This document shows positions 27,006-37,068 of a stretch of 64,000 nt of DNA, piece by piece. The number at the start of each line of letters is the position of its first letter. Position 1 is the first letter of the stretch. Made by a program: the position numbers and the translations under genes. The notes beneath the pieces are model-generated. The model was not told the DNA's origin. It ran no database searches and saw only the letters and a list, made by a program, of their open reading frames with translations. The stretch covers positions 1-64,000 of the forward strand of contig NZ_BAFK01000002.1 in assembly GCF_000296695.1 (NCBI RefSeq), written 5' to 3'. This DNA is from Rheinheimera nanhaiensis E407-8. GTDB taxonomy: Bacteria > Pseudomonadota > Gammaproteobacteria > Enterobacterales > Alteromonadaceae.

Positions 27006-28415
27006 ATGTCTCTTGTTACCCGTTTTGCTCCAAGCCCAACCGGCTATTTACATGTTGGTGGTGCCCGTACGGCGTTATTCAGTTGGTTATACGCGCGCAA
27101 ACATGGCGGAAAATTTATTCTGCGCATTGAAGATACCGATTTAGAGCGTTCAACGCAGGAGTCGGTAGATGCTATTTTAGAAGGCATGCAGTGGTTAGGG
27201 CTGGACCATGACGAAGGCCCGTATTACCAAACCAAACGTTTTGATTTATATAAAGAAGTAGTGGCGCAGCTTTTGGCAGAGGGTAAAGCCTATAAATGCT
27301 TTTGCACGGTAGAAGAGGTTGAGGCCATGCGCGAGGCGCAAATGGCGGCCGGTGAAAAACCACGTTATAACGGTATGTGGCGCGACCGTACCGACCATCC
27401 AACCGATAAGCCTTTTGTTATCCGCTTTAAAAACCCGCAGGATGGCGTGGTAGTGATTGACGATATGATTAAAGGCCGTATTGAGATTGCCAATGCGGAA
27501 CTGGACGATTTGGTCATCGCCCGCAGTGACGGCACACCCACCTACAACCTGACGGTGGTGGTAGATGACTGGAAAATGGGCATTACCCATGTTATCCGGG
27601 GTGATGACCATGTTAATAACACGCCACGGCAGATGAATATCCTGGCGGCGCTGGGGGCAGACATTCCCAAGTATGCCCATGTGCCGATGATTTTAGGCGA
27701 TGATGGTAAGCGTTTATCTAAGCGCCACGGCGCCGTGGGCGTTATGCAGTACCGCGACAATGGCTTTTTGCCAGAAGCACTGCTGAATTATTTAGTGCGT
27801 TTAGGGTGGTCACATGGCGATCAGGAAATTTTCAGCAAAGACGAGCTGGTGCAGCTGTTCGATTTAGATAGCTGTAACCGCGCGCCTTCAGCCTTTAACA
27901 CCGACAAACTGATTTGGTTAAACCAGCACTATATGAAAACCCTGCCGCCGGAGCAGGTGGCAAAGCAGTTAGAGTGGCACATAGCTGCGCAGCAGCTGGA
28001 TATCAGCCAGGGCCCGGCGCTGACTGAGCTGGTAAAAGCCCAGGCTGAACGGGTTAAAACGCTAAAAGAGCTGGTGGAAGTAAGCCGCTATTTTTACGAA
28101 GACTTTAGCGAATTTGACGCTGAAGCAGCGAAGAAACACCTACGCCCGGTGGCGCTGGAGCCATTGCAGGCAGTGCAAGCCAATTTAGCGGCGTTAGCTG
28201 ACTGGTCACAAGAGGCTGTGCATCAGGTGATTAACGCCACTGCCGAGCAGTTAGGTGTAGGCATGGGCAAAATTGGTATGCCGCTTCGGGTGGCGGTAAC
28301 CGGTGGCGGTAACTCGCCGGCGCTGGATATTACGCTGTCACTGATTGGTAAAGCGCGCAGTCTGGCGCGGCTTAACCATGCCATTGAGTTTGTAAAGCAG
28401 CGTAGCAGCGAGTAA
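27006..28415 (+). CDS. gltX: Glutamyl-tRNA synthetase
   Basis: A 469-residue class I aminoacyl-tRNA synthetase that charges tRNA-Glu. The HIGH-equivalent is HVGG at residues 16-19 in [17 protein letters not shown]. The KMSKS-equivalent is KRLSKR near residue 236. [15 protein letters not shown] and the helical anticodon-binding C-terminus match bacterial GltX. It is divergent from the tRNA-Val array, the same neighbourhood as in E. coli, where valine tRNA genes lie beside gltX. Confidence 0.97.
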   Translation: MSLVTRFAPSPTGYLHVGGARTALFSWLYARKHGGKFILRIEDTDLERSTQESVDAILEGMQWLGLDHDEGPYYQTKRFDLYKEVVAQLLAEGKAYKCFCTVEEVEAMREAQMAAGEKPRYNGMWRDRTDHPTDKPFVIRFKNPQDGVVVIDDMIKGRIEIANAELDDLVIARSDGTPTYNLTVVVDDWKMGITHVIRGDDHVNNTPRQMNILAALGADIPKYAHVPMILGDDGKRLSKRHGAVGVMQYRDNGFLPEALLNYLVRLGWSHGDQEIFSKDELVQLFDLDSCNRAPSAFNTDKLIWLNQHYMKTLPPEQVAKQLEWHIAAQQLDISQGPALTELVKAQAERVKTLKELVEVSRYFYEDFSEFDAEAAKKHLRPVALEPLQAVQANLAALADWSQEAVHQVINATAEQLGVGMGKIGMPLRVAVTGGGNSPALDITLSLIGKARSLARLNHAIEFVKQRSSE

Positions 28416-28584
28416 TCGCGCTGCTGCTTTCGTTGAATGGTGCAGATCCTCAGCTCAGCGCCGCTGGGCTGAGGCAATAAACTTGATACAATTAAGCGGC
28501 GAGTCAGCCAGGGAACAAATAATAACAAGCCGGAGGCATTATCACTCATGGGTAAACCGTTAACAGGAGTCAAACAACGATACA

Positions 28585-29382
28585 ATGCATGTTTCTATAA
28601 TCGGTGTCGGTATCGCACTGATGTTAGGCTTGTTTGGGGTACAAGCGTCAGAAACAGCCAGTCTGCCAGACAGTGAAGAGCCGCTGCAGCCAATCGGCTT
28701 TTTCGGCACTGTTACCGGCGATGTTGAACTGGGGTTTTTGTTAACATCGGGCAATACAGATGCTTTTGCTATTCGTGCTAACAGCGAGCTGGTGCACGAG
28801 CTGGAGTATTTTCGTAACCGCTATCAGCTACAGAGTTTATTGCAAAAAAGCAATATTACCGATGGTAGCAGCGGTGAGCAGAGTCGTGTCACCACGGCCA
28901 GCCGTTACAGTTTTACCGGCCAGAGTAACTACAAGTTAGTCACTGGCCGCGAGTCGGTATTCGCCCGTGGCGCTTATGCTTACGACAAGTTTGGTGCTTT
29001 TACGCAGCAAGCATCGTTAGCGGTGGGCTACGGTAACCGGATTTACGAGCGGCGCACCAATTACCTGGACTTAGAGACCGGCCCCGGTTTTGCCCAGCAG
29101 GAAAGTGCAGCCGGCAATCAGCGTAGTGGTGCTATCTGGTTTTTAGCGGCCAATCTGGATTACAAGCTGTGGGACAACAGTAGCTTCCGCCAGAGCCTGG
29201 AGAGTGCCGTGTCGCTGGATGGGGAAAACTCGACCCTGCTCAGCCGCAGCAGCCTGACCGCTAAAGTGGCTGATAAACTGTCGATGCGCTTTAATTTTGT
29301 CGTGCGCTATAACTCGAGGCCCGAGGCCAACCTGCGTGAAACCGATACCGAAACCTCAGCGTCTTTGGTATACACCTTTTAA
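28585..29382 (+). CDS. DUF481 outer-membrane beta-barrel protein (YdiY type)
   Basis: A 265-residue exported protein of the DUF481 family, to which E. coli YdiY belongs. A signal peptide (IGVGIALMLGLFGVQA) is followed by the family opening GDVELGFLLTSGNTDAFAIRANSELVHE and alternating beta strands, ending in the C-terminal aromatic residue (VYTF) expected of an outer-membrane barrel. Function of the family is not established. An AGGAG lies about 15 bases before the ATG, a longer gap than usual, so the start is slightly uncertain. Confidence 0.82.
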   Translation: MHVSIIGVGIALMLGLFGVQASETASLPDSEEPLQPIGFFGTVTGDVELGFLLTSGNTDAFAIRANSELVHELEYFRNRYQLQSLLQKSNITDGSSGEQSRVTTASRYSFTGQSNYKLVTGRESVFARGAYAYDKFGAFTQQASLAVGYGNRIYERRTNYLDLETGPGFAQQESAAGNQRSGAIWFLAANLDYKLWDNSSFRQSLESAVSLDGENSTLLSRSSLTAKVADKLSMRFNFVVRYNSRPEANLRETDTETSASLVYTF

Positions 29383-29412
29383 GCAGCTGCGGGCGTCTGG
29401 CGGCGCCCCGCT

Positions 29413-30402
29413 TTAATTCACCAGCTCGTTACCGGTGGTGGTATTGCTGGCAAACGCTAATAAGTTATCACTGGTCACCTGGCTGATTTCCTGCAATGCT
29501 TCGCGGGTAAAAAACGCCTGATGGCCGGTAATCAACACGTTAGGGAAGGTGAGCAGCCGTTTGAAGACGTCATCATCGATGACCTGCTCTGACAGATTTT
29601 CAAAAAACAGATCGGCTTCCTGTTCATACACATCCAGCCCCAGATAACCAATTTTACGGCTTTTTAAGCCGTTTATTACGGCCTTGCTGTCCAGCAGTGC
29701 ACCACGGCTGGTGTTAATCAACATCACACCATCTTTCATTGCATTAATACTGTGTTGGTTGATCAGGTATTTGGTGTCTGGTGTTAACGGGCAATGCAGG
29801 CTGATAATGTCACTTTGCGCATAAAGCTCGTCAAGGCCGACATAACGGCCGCCAAGTTCAGTGATGGCTGGGTTGGCGACAATATCGTGACACAATAACC
29901 GGCAGCCAAAGCCCTGTAGTATGCGGGCGGTTGCCAAACCAATACGGCCGGTTCCAATTAGCCCTACTGTTTTGCCAAACAGGTTAAAACCCAACAGTCC
30001 GTCCAGCGCAAAATTGTCATCGCGCACTCTGTTATAGGCTTTATGCAGTTTACGGTTTAAGCACAGCATCATGCCGATGGTGTGCTCGGCGACCGCTTCG
30101 GGTGAGTAAGCCGGTACTCTGGCCACGCGAATGCCCAGCGCTTTAGCGGCATTGAGGTCGACATTATTAAAACCGGCGCAGCGCAGCGCCACCATTTCAA
30201 TGCCCAGCTCTGACAGTTGCTGTAACACGGCAGCATTTAGCTCATCATTAACAAACACGCAGACCGCATGGCAGCCGGCAGCCAGCCGGGTGCTATCGGC
30301 GGTTAAGCGGCTGTCGATATAAATAAAGTGCAGGCTGCTATCAGCCCATTGGCTAAAACCATCACGGTCATACTTCTTCGCACTAAAAACGGCAACTTTC
30401 AT
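29413..30402 (-). CDS. ldhA: D-lactate dehydrogenase, fermentative type
   Basis: A 329-residue NAD-dependent 2-hydroxyacid dehydrogenase of the LdhA type, reducing pyruvate to D-lactate. Motifs: [30 protein letters not shown], the Rossmann glycines [17 protein letters not shown] near 145-160, and the catalytic Arg in [11 protein letters not shown]. The later Glu is in [13 protein letters not shown], and the His in [20 protein letters not shown] lies upstream of the ATG. Stands alone between convergent DUF481 and glutathione peroxidase. Confidence 0.9.
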   Translation of the reverse strand: MKVAVFSAKKYDRDGFSQWADSSLHFIYIDSRLTADSTRLAAGCHAVCVFVNDELNAAVLQQLSELGIEMVALRCAGFNNVDLNAAKALGIRVARVPAYSPEAVAEHTIGMMLCLNRKLHKAYNRVRDDNFALDGLLGFNLFGKTVGLIGTGRIGLATARILQGFGCRLLCHDIVANPAITELGGRYVGLDELYAQSDIISLHCPLTPDTKYLINQHSINAMKDGVMLINTSRGALLDSKAVINGLKSRKIGYLGLDVYEQEADLFFENLSEQVIDDDVFKRLLTFPNVLITGHQAFFTREALQEISQVTSDNLLAFASNTTTGNELVN

Positions 30403-30472
30403 GGTTTATCCTCCATCATATGCCGTTTAGCTTAGCGGACTTTACTGTGTGATAGTTAGCGCTGGATCAAAG

Positions 30473-30952
30473 TTACAGCAATTCTTCAATGGCACTGGCG
30501 ATGGCTGTTGGCTTGGTACGCGGCGCGTAGCGCTTTACCACATCGCCATCTTTATTCACCAGAAACTTGGTAAAGTTCCATTTTATGGCGCGGGTTTTCA
30601 TTAATCCGCGGGCACTGTCTTTTAAGTGCTCAAACAGTGGTGAGGCCTCCGGGCCATTGACCTGTAACTTGGCCATTACCGGAAAACTTAACCCATAATT
30701 TATCTGACAAAACTGCTGAATGTCGCTGTCAGAGCCGGGCTCCTGACCACCAAACTGATTACACGGAAATGCCAGGATCACCAGGCCCTTGGCATGATAC
30801 TGCTGATAGAGCTGCTCTAACTCTTTATATTGCGGGGTAAAACCGCATTTACTGGCGGTATTAACAATAAGCACCACCTTGCCACGGTATTGGCTTAAAT
30901 CTACCTCATTACCGGCAGCGTCTTTCACCTTAAACTGATGTACATTCGCCAT
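30473..30952 (-). CDS. Glutathione peroxidase (Cys type)
   Basis: A 159-residue thiol peroxidase of the GPx family, reducing hydrogen or lipid peroxides with thioredoxin or glutathione. The peroxidatic Cys36 is in NTASKCGFTPQ; the triad Gln and Trp lie in FPCNQFGGQEPG and IKWNFTKFLV. It uses cysteine, not selenocysteine. No signal peptide. AAGGAAGC precedes the ATG. Gene names btuE or gpo have been used for such proteins; I do not assign one. Confidence 0.92.
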   Translation of the reverse strand: MANVHQFKVKDAAGNEVDLSQYRGKVVLIVNTASKCGFTPQYKELEQLYQQYHAKGLVILAFPCNQFGGQEPGSDSDIQQFCQINYGLSFPVMAKLQVNGPEASPLFEHLKDSARGLMKTRAIKWNFTKFLVNKDGDVVKRYAPRTKPTAIASAIEELL

Positions 30953-31038
30953 GCTGCTTCCTTATTTAAATGCTTTTCATTGTGTGCGGAACTTTGTAAG
31001 CTTTGCGCCACAGTATGTCACAGATTTAAGTCATTAAT

Positions 31039-31920
31039 ATGTCAAATCAAGGTAATAACAAGGTCGCTTTTATCGGCTTGGGGGTAATGGGTTATCCAAT
31101 GGCCGGATATCTGCAGCAAAAGGGCTATCAGGTTACCGTATATAACCGCACCAGTAGCAAAGCGGAAAAATGGGCGGCGCAATATGGTGGCAGTTTTGCC
31201 ACGACGCCTGCAGCAGCAGCGCAGGGCGCCGCGTTGGTCTTTATGTGTGTGGGTAACGATAATGATGTGCGCTCGGTGGTATATAACGAGCAGGGCGTGC
31301 TGGCAGCGATGGCGCCGGGCAGCGTGTTAATTGACCACACGACTGCCTCAGCAGAACTAGCGCGCGAGCTTGCTGTTGCAGCCAGCGCAAAAGGTGTCGG
31401 CTTTTTAGATGCACCGGTATCGGGGGGGCAGGCCGGTGCTGAAAATGGTGTGTTAACGGTGATGATTGGCGGCGAGCCGGCTGATATGCAAAAAGCTGAA
31501 ACCGCCATTATGAGTTTTGCCCGCTGCGCGAAATTGCTTGGGCCTGCAGGCTCGGGCCAACTGGCGAAGATGGTAAACCAGATTTGTATTGCCGGTGTGG
31601 TGCAAGGCCTGGCCGAAGCGCTGAATTTTGCCCAGAACGCCGGGTTAGATGCCGCCGCTGTGGTTGAGGTGATTTCACAAGGCGCGGCGTCGTCCTGGCA
31701 GATGCAAAACCGCTCGCTCACCATGCTGGACGGCAAATACGATTTTGGTTTTGCGGTAGATTGGATGCGTAAAGACTTAGGCATAGCGCTGAACGAAGCA
31801 CGGCAAAACGGCAGCCATTTACCGCTAACAGCGCTGGTGGATCAATTCTATAGCGAAGTGCAGCAGATGGGCGGCGGCCGCTGGGACACCTCCAGCCTGC
31901 TGGCCAGATTAAAGCGTTAA
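31039..31920 (+). CDS. NAD(P)-dependent beta-hydroxyacid dehydrogenase
   Basis: A 293-residue enzyme of the 3-hydroxyisobutyrate dehydrogenase superfamily. The Rossmann motif VAFIGLGVMGYPMAGYL, the substrate loop LDAPVSGGQAGAENGVLTVM and the catalytic-lysine segment GQLAKMVNQICIAG are present. It is distinct from the mmsB-type homologue at 47234 and faces the end of the liu operon across a shared terminator. Its substrate may be tartronate semialdehyde, succinic semialdehyde or another short hydroxyacid; sequence alone does not decide. Confidence 0.88.
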   Translation: MSNQGNNKVAFIGLGVMGYPMAGYLQQKGYQVTVYNRTSSKAEKWAAQYGGSFATTPAAAAQGAALVFMCVGNDNDVRSVVYNEQGVLAAMAPGSVLIDHTTASAELARELAVAASAKGVGFLDAPVSGGQAGAENGVLTVMIGGEPADMQKAETAIMSFARCAKLLGPAGSGQLAKMVNQICIAGVVQGLAEALNFAQNAGLDAAAVVEVISQGAASSWQMQNRSLTMLDGKYDFGFAVDWMRKDLGIALNEARQNGSHLPLTALVDQFYSEVQQMGGGRWDTSSLLARLKR

Positions 31921-31936
31921 GCGTCATAGCAAAAGA

Positions 31937-31959
31937 AAAGGCGCCGCGGCGCCTTTTTT
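31937..31959. terminator. Shared terminator of 31039 gene and liu operon
   Basis: AAAGGCGC pairs with GCGCCTTT around CGCG, with T residues after it on the plus strand and A residues before it, so it can act on both converging transcripts. It lies 8 bases beyond the end of the last liu gene. Confidence 0.85.
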
Positions 31960-31966
31960 GCTGTGT

Positions 31967-32626
31967 TTAGTTAAACACCATCTCCGGCACATCACCGTTG
32001 ATTACCAGTTTACCGGCCGTTTTCTGCTGAATTTCTTCAACCGAAATACCCGGCGCGCGCTCGAGCAGGTGGAAGGCGCCGTTACGTACTTCCAGCACGG
32101 CTAAATCGGTAACGATTTTCTTCACGCAGCCTACGCCGGTAAGCGGCAGGGTGCAGTCGGTTAGCAGCTTGCTGTTGCCGTATTTGTCGGCGTGGGTCAT
32201 GGTAACCACGATATTCTGCGCGCCGGCGACTAAATCCATCGCGCCGCCCATACCTTTTACCAGTTTGCCCGGGATCATCCAGCTGGCGATATTACCGTTT
32301 TGGTCGACTTCAAAGGCACCTAATACGGTTAAATCGACATGGCCGCCGCGGATCATGGCAAAGCTTTCCGCCGAGCTGAAAATCGCCGCGCCTTTAATGG
32401 CGGTCACAGTTTCTTTGCCGGCGTTAATCATATCGGCATCAATTTCATCTTCTGTCGGGTAGGGGCCCATGCCGAGCAAACCGTTTTCGGATTGCAGCAT
32501 TACTTCTATACCGGCCGGCACATAGTTAGCCACCAGGGTAGGAATGCCGATACCTAAGTTAACGTAGTAACCGTCTTGCAGCTCCTGCGCCACGCGCATG
32601 GCAACCTGTTCACGAGATAAAGCCAT
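31967..32626 (-). CDS. liuG: 3-oxoacid CoA-transferase subunit B
   Basis: A 219-residue beta subunit that, with the upstream subunit A, activates acetoacetate by transferring CoA from succinyl-CoA, the last step of leucine breakdown. The catalytic Glu47 is in LQSENGLLGMG; GYYVNLGIGIPTLVANYV and the C-terminal TAGKLVINGDVPEM are family features. ATG at 32626 is chosen because AAGGAGG lies six bases before it; the longer frame to 32677 runs into subunit A. Last gene of the liu operon. The symbol follows usage for gammaproteobacterial liu clusters. Confidence 0.93.
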   Translation of the reverse strand: MALSREQVAMRVAQELQDGYYVNLGIGIPTLVANYVPAGIEVMLQSENGLLGMGPYPTEDEIDADMINAGKETVTAIKGAAIFSSAESFAMIRGGHVDLTVLGAFEVDQNGNIASWMIPGKLVKGMGGAMDLVAGAQNIVVTMTHADKYGNSKLLTDCTLPLTGVGCVKKIVTDLAVLEVRNGAFHLLERAPGISVEEIQQKTAGKLVINGDVPEMVFN

Positions 32627-32636
32627 TGTTGCCTCC

Positions 32637-33338
32637 TTAACCTTGACGGACCATACGACGTTCAATGCGTTTTTCAAAGTTGCCTTTGATCACGCGCTGT
32701 ACGTAAATACCCGGGGTGTGAATTTGTGACGGCTCCAGCTCACCCGGCTCGACAATTTCTTCCACTTCTGCCACGGTAATTTTACCGGCGGTGGCCGCCA
32801 TCGGGTTGAAGTTCATTGAGGTATGGCGAAACACCAGGTTGCCGTAACGGTCTGCTTTCCAGGCGCGCACTATGGCAAAATCACCGGTGATAGATTCTTC
32901 CAGCACATAGTTGCGGCCGTTAATTTCGCGGGTTTCTTTGCCTTCAGCTACCGGTGTACCGTAACCGGTGGCAGTGAAAAACGCCGGTATGCCAGCACCG
33001 CCGGCACGCATTTTCTCCGCCAGGGTGCCTTGTGGTGTTAATTCCACTTCCAGCTCGCCGCTGAGCAGTTGTTTTTCAAACAGCGCATTTTCACCCACGT
33101 AAGAGGCAACCATTTTTTTGATTTGCCGATCTTCGAGCAAAATACCCAAACCAAAGCCATCTACACCGCAGTTGTTTGATACTACGGTGAGATCTTTAGT
33201 TTGCATTTTTTTGATCTGGGCAATTAAGCCTTCCGGAATACCGCATAAGCCAAAGCCACCGGCAATAACGGTCATACCGTCCTGCAGGCCTGCCATGGCG
33301 TCTTCGTAGCTATGTACGACTTTATTAAACCCTGCCAT
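32637..33338 (-). CDS. liuF: 3-oxoacid CoA-transferase subunit A
   Basis: A 233-residue alpha subunit of the acetoacetate:succinyl-CoA transferase. Visible features are the N-terminal [19 protein letters not shown] nucleotide-loop motif, [17 protein letters not shown], and [20 protein letters not shown]. It precedes subunit B by 10 bases, so the two are cotranslated. Together they allow acetoacetate from HMG-CoA lyase to be turned into acetoacetyl-CoA and then acetyl-CoA. Confidence 0.93.
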   Translation of the reverse strand: MAGFNKVVHSYEDAMAGLQDGMTVIAGGFGLCGIPEGLIAQIKKMQTKDLTVVSNNCGVDGFGLGILLEDRQIKKMVASYVGENALFEKQLLSGELEVELTPQGTLAEKMRAGGAGIPAFFTATGYGTPVAEGKETREINGRNYVLEESITGDFAIVRAWKADRYGNLVFRHTSMNFNPMAATAGKITVAEVEEIVEPGELEPSQIHTPGIYVQRVIKGNFEKRIERRMVRQG

Positions 33339-33359
33339 TTTAAATCCTCTACGCGCTTT

Positions 33360-34274
33360 TTAACTGTTAGTTTGCGTGCACTTGGCCTTTAGCGCCAATC
33401 CTACTTTAGAACTAGGCTGCTTTCCCATCTTATCGGTAATAAACCAGCCGGCTTTGGCCAGCGCCGTTAAATCGATGCCGTGCGAAATGCCAAGGCCGTT
33501 CAGTAAATACACCACATCTTCAGTGGCAACATTGCCTGACGCACCGGCAGCGTAAGGGCAGCCGCCAAGGCCGGCCACGGCGCTGTCAATCACTGCTATA
33601 CCGCGGTTTAGCGCCACGTAAATATTGGTTAACGCCTGGCCATAAGTATCGTGAAAATGCACCGCCAGCTTCTCCACCGGCACCATGGAAAGGACCGCAT
33701 CGAGCATCGCATTCACTTTATCCGGTGTGCCAACGCCTATGGTATCGCCCAGCGAAATTTCGTAGCAGCCCATCTCCAGCAGCGCTTTAGCGACCAATGC
33801 TACTTCGGTAGGGGCAACATCACCCTGATAGGGGCAGCCGACCACGCAGGACACATAGCCGCGCACTTTAATACCGTCGGCTTTGGCGGCTTCGACCACA
33901 GGCGCAAAGCGTTCCAGGCTCTCGGCGATGCTGCAGTTAATGTTTTTCTGACTGAAGGCTTCTGATGCCGCACCAAAAATCGCTACTTCAGTGGCACCGG
34001 CGGCTTTGGCGGCTGCATAGCCTTTTAAGTTCGGCGTTAGCGCCGCATAGGTAACACCGGCTTTGCGGCTGATACCGGCAAACACCTCTGAAGAGTCCGC
34101 CATTTGCGGCACCCATTTGGGGGAAACAAAGGCGCCGCTTTCAATATAGCTGTGGCCGGCGGCGCTTAGCATATCAATCAGCGCGATTTTATCGGCGGTA
34201 GCCACGGCAGCTTCGTTTTGCAGGCCATCACGCGGGCCGACTTCAACAAGGCGTACTTGCTTTGGCAAACTCAT
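33360..34274 (-). CDS. liuE: Hydroxymethylglutaryl-CoA lyase
   Basis: A 304-residue TIM-barrel lyase that splits 3-hydroxy-3-methylglutaryl-CoA into acetyl-CoA and acetoacetate. The start [12 protein letters not shown] carries the metal-binding Asp and catalytic Arg. [27 protein letters not shown] (metal histidines) and [22 protein letters not shown] (active-site Cys) complete the family signature. It overlaps the end of the carboxylase alpha gene by four bases. Confidence 0.95.
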   Translation of the reverse strand: MSLPKQVRLVEVGPRDGLQNEAAVATADKIALIDMLSAAGHSYIESGAFVSPKWVPQMADSSEVFAGISRKAGVTYAALTPNLKGYAAAKAAGATEVAIFGAASEAFSQKNINCSIAESLERFAPVVEAAKADGIKVRGYVSCVVGCPYQGDVAPTEVALVAKALLEMGCYEISLGDTIGVGTPDKVNAMLDAVLSMVPVEKLAVHFHDTYGQALTNIYVALNRGIAVIDSAVAGLGGCPYAAGASGNVATEDVVYLLNGLGISHGIDLTALAKAGWFITDKMGKQPSSKVGLALKAKCTQTNS

Positions 34275-36256
34275 GCTTCCTCCGGGGTAAAATCCACCAG
34301 CTCGGCGCCGTCTTTTACCAGATCGCCGGCGGCATAAAACACAGCATTTACCACGCCGTTTTTCGGCGCCTTTATGCTGTATTCCATCTTCATCGCTTCC
34401 ATTATCACCAGCGTATCACCGGCTTTTACCGTTGTGCCGGCTTTGGCCATTACTGCGACGATAGTGCCGTTCATTGGTGCGGTTAAACTGCCGGCATGTT
34501 CGGCGCCATCAACCTCGGCGGCCACTTCGGTCTGGTAGATAAAGTCGTAACGCTGATGCTTAATAAACACGCTGATGGTGTGCTGATGCTGGCTTACCCG
34601 CACCTTGGTACGGTGATCGCCAAGCACCGCGCTTAGCTCGTCGCCATTCAGCTCGGCCGTGCAGCAAAGCTGCTGGCCTGCCACGTCAATCACATAATGC
34701 TGCTGCAGCTGCTGTACTTTTAATACCGAGTTTTGCTCGCCATGTTGCAGGCTGATCTCAACCGTTGGCATCTCGTTAATGCGCCAGCCGTGGCTGAACT
34801 GCCAGGGGCTAAAGCTGTTACAGGAAGCTTGCGGTGCTTTTTGCTGCTGCAGTATAAACAGCGCAGCCAGTACCAGCGCCTGATTGTTTTCTTTATTGGC
34901 CGGCGCAAAAAGGCTTTGCTGATGTTTATTAATAAAGTTGGTATCAAGCTCGGCCGCTTTAAAGGCCGGGTGCTCGGTTAAGCTGGTGAGAAAGCTTAAG
35001 TTAGTGGTAACACCGGCAATACGGTAATCATCCAGTGCACGTAACATGCGGGCAATAGCACGGTCGCGGCTTTCATCCCAGACAATCAGTTTGGCGATCA
35101 TCGGATCATAAAACGGCGAGACTTCATCGTTTTCCACCACACCGGTATCCACGCGTACATGGCGGTTGGCTTCCGGCTGGCGCAAATAGGTCAGTTTACC
35201 GGTTTGCGGCAGGAAGTCGTTATCCGGATCTTCGGCATACACCCGCACTTCAATAGCGTGGCCATCCAGTTGAATATCATCCTGCGCCAGTGGCAGTGCT
35301 TCGCCGGCGGCGACTAACAGCTGCCATTTTACTAAGTCCTGGCCGGTGATCATCTCGGTAACCGGGTGCTCTACCTGCAGCCGGGTGTTCATTTCCATAA
35401 AGTAGAAAGAGCCGTCTTCGTCGAATAAAAACTCCACGGTACCGGCGCCGCGATAATCAATGGCTTTGGCCGCTTTTACCGCCGCTTCACCCATGGCTTG
35501 GCGCTGTGCGCTGCTAAAGTTTGGCGCCGGCGCTTCTTCAATCACTTTTTGGTGGCGGCGCTGTATCGAGCAGTCGCGCTCGGCCAGATATACCGCATTG
35601 CCGTGGTTATCGGCAAACACCTGAATTTCAATGTGCCGCGGCTTGGTTAAATAGCGCTCAATCAGCATCTTGTCATTGCCAAAACCGGCTTTGGCTTCAC
35701 GCCGCGCACTGGCTAAGGCATCGGCAAACTCTTCGGCTTTCCACACCACGCGCATACCTTTGCCACCACCACCGTAGGCGGCTTTTAACAGCTGCGGGTA
35801 ACCAATACGCGCTGATTCGGCTTTAAGTAAGTCATCGGACTGATCATCACCATGATAACCCGGTACCAGCGGCACGCCGGCTTTAGCCATGATCTCTTTG
35901 GCGGCGCTTTTTGAGCCCATCGCCGTAATAGCACCTACCGGTGGGCCGATAAACACTACGCCGGCTTCCTCACAGGCTTTGGCAAAGCTTTCATTTTCCG
36001 ATAAAAAGCCGTAGCCGGGGTGAATGGCTTCGGCACCGCTTTGTTTGGCGATGGCGATAATTTTGTCACTGCGCAGGTAAGAGTCTTTGCTTGGCGCCGG
36101 GCCTAATAAATAAGCTTCATCGGCCATGCGCACATGGCGGGCATTGGCGTCGGCTTCAGAATACACGGCCACGCAGCGGATACCGAGCTTATGGGCGGTG
36201 TCGATAACGCGGCAGGCAATTTCGCCGCGGTTAGCTATTAATATTTTGCGAAACAT
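34271..36256 (-). CDS. liuD: Methylcrotonyl-CoA carboxylase, biotin-containing alpha subunit
   Basis: A 661-residue biotin carboxylase fused to a biotin carrier domain. With LiuB it carboxylates 3-methylcrotonyl-CoA. The biotin carboxylase domain (about 1-450) has [17 protein letters not shown], the ATP-grasp glycine loop [14 protein letters not shown] and [18 protein letters not shown]. The C-terminal biotinyl domain has Lys623 in [11 protein letters not shown]. Its ATG overlaps the preceding stop by one base, and the operon position next to liuB and liuE supports methylcrotonyl-CoA as substrate over acetyl- or propionyl-CoA. Confidence 0.94.
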   Translation of the reverse strand: MFRKILIANRGEIACRVIDTAHKLGIRCVAVYSEADANARHVRMADEAYLLGPAPSKDSYLRSDKIIAIAKQSGAEAIHPGYGFLSENESFAKACEEAGVVFIGPPVGAITAMGSKSAAKEIMAKAGVPLVPGYHGDDQSDDLLKAESARIGYPQLLKAAYGGGGKGMRVVWKAEEFADALASARREAKAGFGNDKMLIERYLTKPRHIEIQVFADNHGNAVYLAERDCSIQRRHQKVIEEAPAPNFSSAQRQAMGEAAVKAAKAIDYRGAGTVEFLFDEDGSFYFMEMNTRLQVEHPVTEMITGQDLVKWQLLVAAGEALPLAQDDIQLDGHAIEVRVYAEDPDNDFLPQTGKLTYLRQPEANRHVRVDTGVVENDEVSPFYDPMIAKLIVWDESRDRAIARMLRALDDYRIAGVTTNLSFLTSLTEHPAFKAAELDTNFINKHQQSLFAPANKENNQALVLAALFILQQQKAPQASCNSFSPWQFSHGWRINEMPTVEISLQHGEQNSVLKVQQLQQHYVIDVAGQQLCCTAELNGDELSAVLGDHRTKVRVSQHQHTISVFIKHQRYDFIYQTEVAAEVDGAEHAGSLTAPMNGTIVAVMAKAGTTVKAGDTLVIMEAMKMEYSIKAPKNGVVNAVFYAAGDLVKDGAELVDFTPEEA

Positions 36257-37056
36257 TATGCGTCTTCCTTGCCAAGCCAGGCCGGTTTACGTTTTTCGAG
36301 GAATGCCGTTAAGCCTTCCTGACCTTCTGGCGATACCCGAATTTCAGCAATCGCCTGCTCGGTATGAGCAATCACATTGTTACTGATCTTACGGTTATAA
36401 ATATTATGAATAAGCGCTTTGGCAGCGGTCATGGCGGCGGGGCTGTTTTGCAGCATAGTATTAATCAGGGTTTCAGCCACATCGCTCATTTCGCCTTCGG
36501 TTACTACTTCATGCAGCAGGCCAAGTTTTTTCGCTTTCGGCGCCATAAAGCGCTCGGCGGTTAAAAAATAGCGCCGGCTTTCACGCTCGCCAATGGCGCG
36601 CATGACATAGGGGCTTATTACCGCAGGGATCAGGCCAATACGCACTTCGCTTAAACAAAAACTGGCATTTTCTTCGGCGATAGCGATATCGCAACAGGCG
36701 ACTAAGCCCAGCGCGCCACCAAAGGCCGCACCTTTTACCAGCGCCAGGGTGGGCTTGGGGAATTTGTCCAACCGGTGCATTAGCGTGGCCAGCTCTGCGG
36801 CGTCATTTAAATTTTGCTGGTAGTTTTTTTGCGCCATCGAGCGCATCCAGTTTAAGTCGGCACCGGCAGAGAAATTTTTGCCGTTGGCGGTCAGAACCAA
36901 CAGCCGTACTTTATCGTTATTGGCTAAGTCTTTTAGCACGGCGATAAGCTCGGCGATCATCGCATCGTCAAAGGCGTTATGCACTTCGGGGCGATTCAGC
37001 GTTAAGGTGGCTACGCCGCGCGCATCGATATTCACTTGAGTGTAAAGCTGGTTCAT
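36256..37056 (-). CDS. liuC: Methylglutaconyl-CoA hydratase
   Basis: A 266-residue crotonase-family enzyme that hydrates 3-methylglutaconyl-CoA to HMG-CoA. The oxyanion-hole segments are NGKNFSAGADLNWMRSMA near residue 60 and KGAAFGGALGLVACCDIAIA near 110; FCLSEVRIGLIPAVISPYV carries the usual acidic residue. Operon position between liuB and liuD assigns the substrate. One-base overlap with liuD. Confidence 0.92.
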   Translation of the reverse strand: MNQLYTQVNIDARGVATLTLNRPEVHNAFDDAMIAELIAVLKDLANNDKVRLLVLTANGKNFSAGADLNWMRSMAQKNYQQNLNDAAELATLMHRLDKFPKPTLALVKGAAFGGALGLVACCDIAIAEENASFCLSEVRIGLIPAVISPYVMRAIGERESRRYFLTAERFMAPKAKKLGLLHEVVTEGEMSDVAETLINTMLQNSPAAMTAAKALIHNIYNRKISNNVIAHTEQAIAEIRVSPEGQEGLTAFLEKRKPAWLGKEDA

Positions 37057-37068
37057 GGTTATCCCCCG

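Noticed and set aside
30473-30952. Possible selenoprotein glutathione peroxidase
   Set aside because: The active-site codon is cysteine (SKCGFTPQ), with no in-frame TGA.
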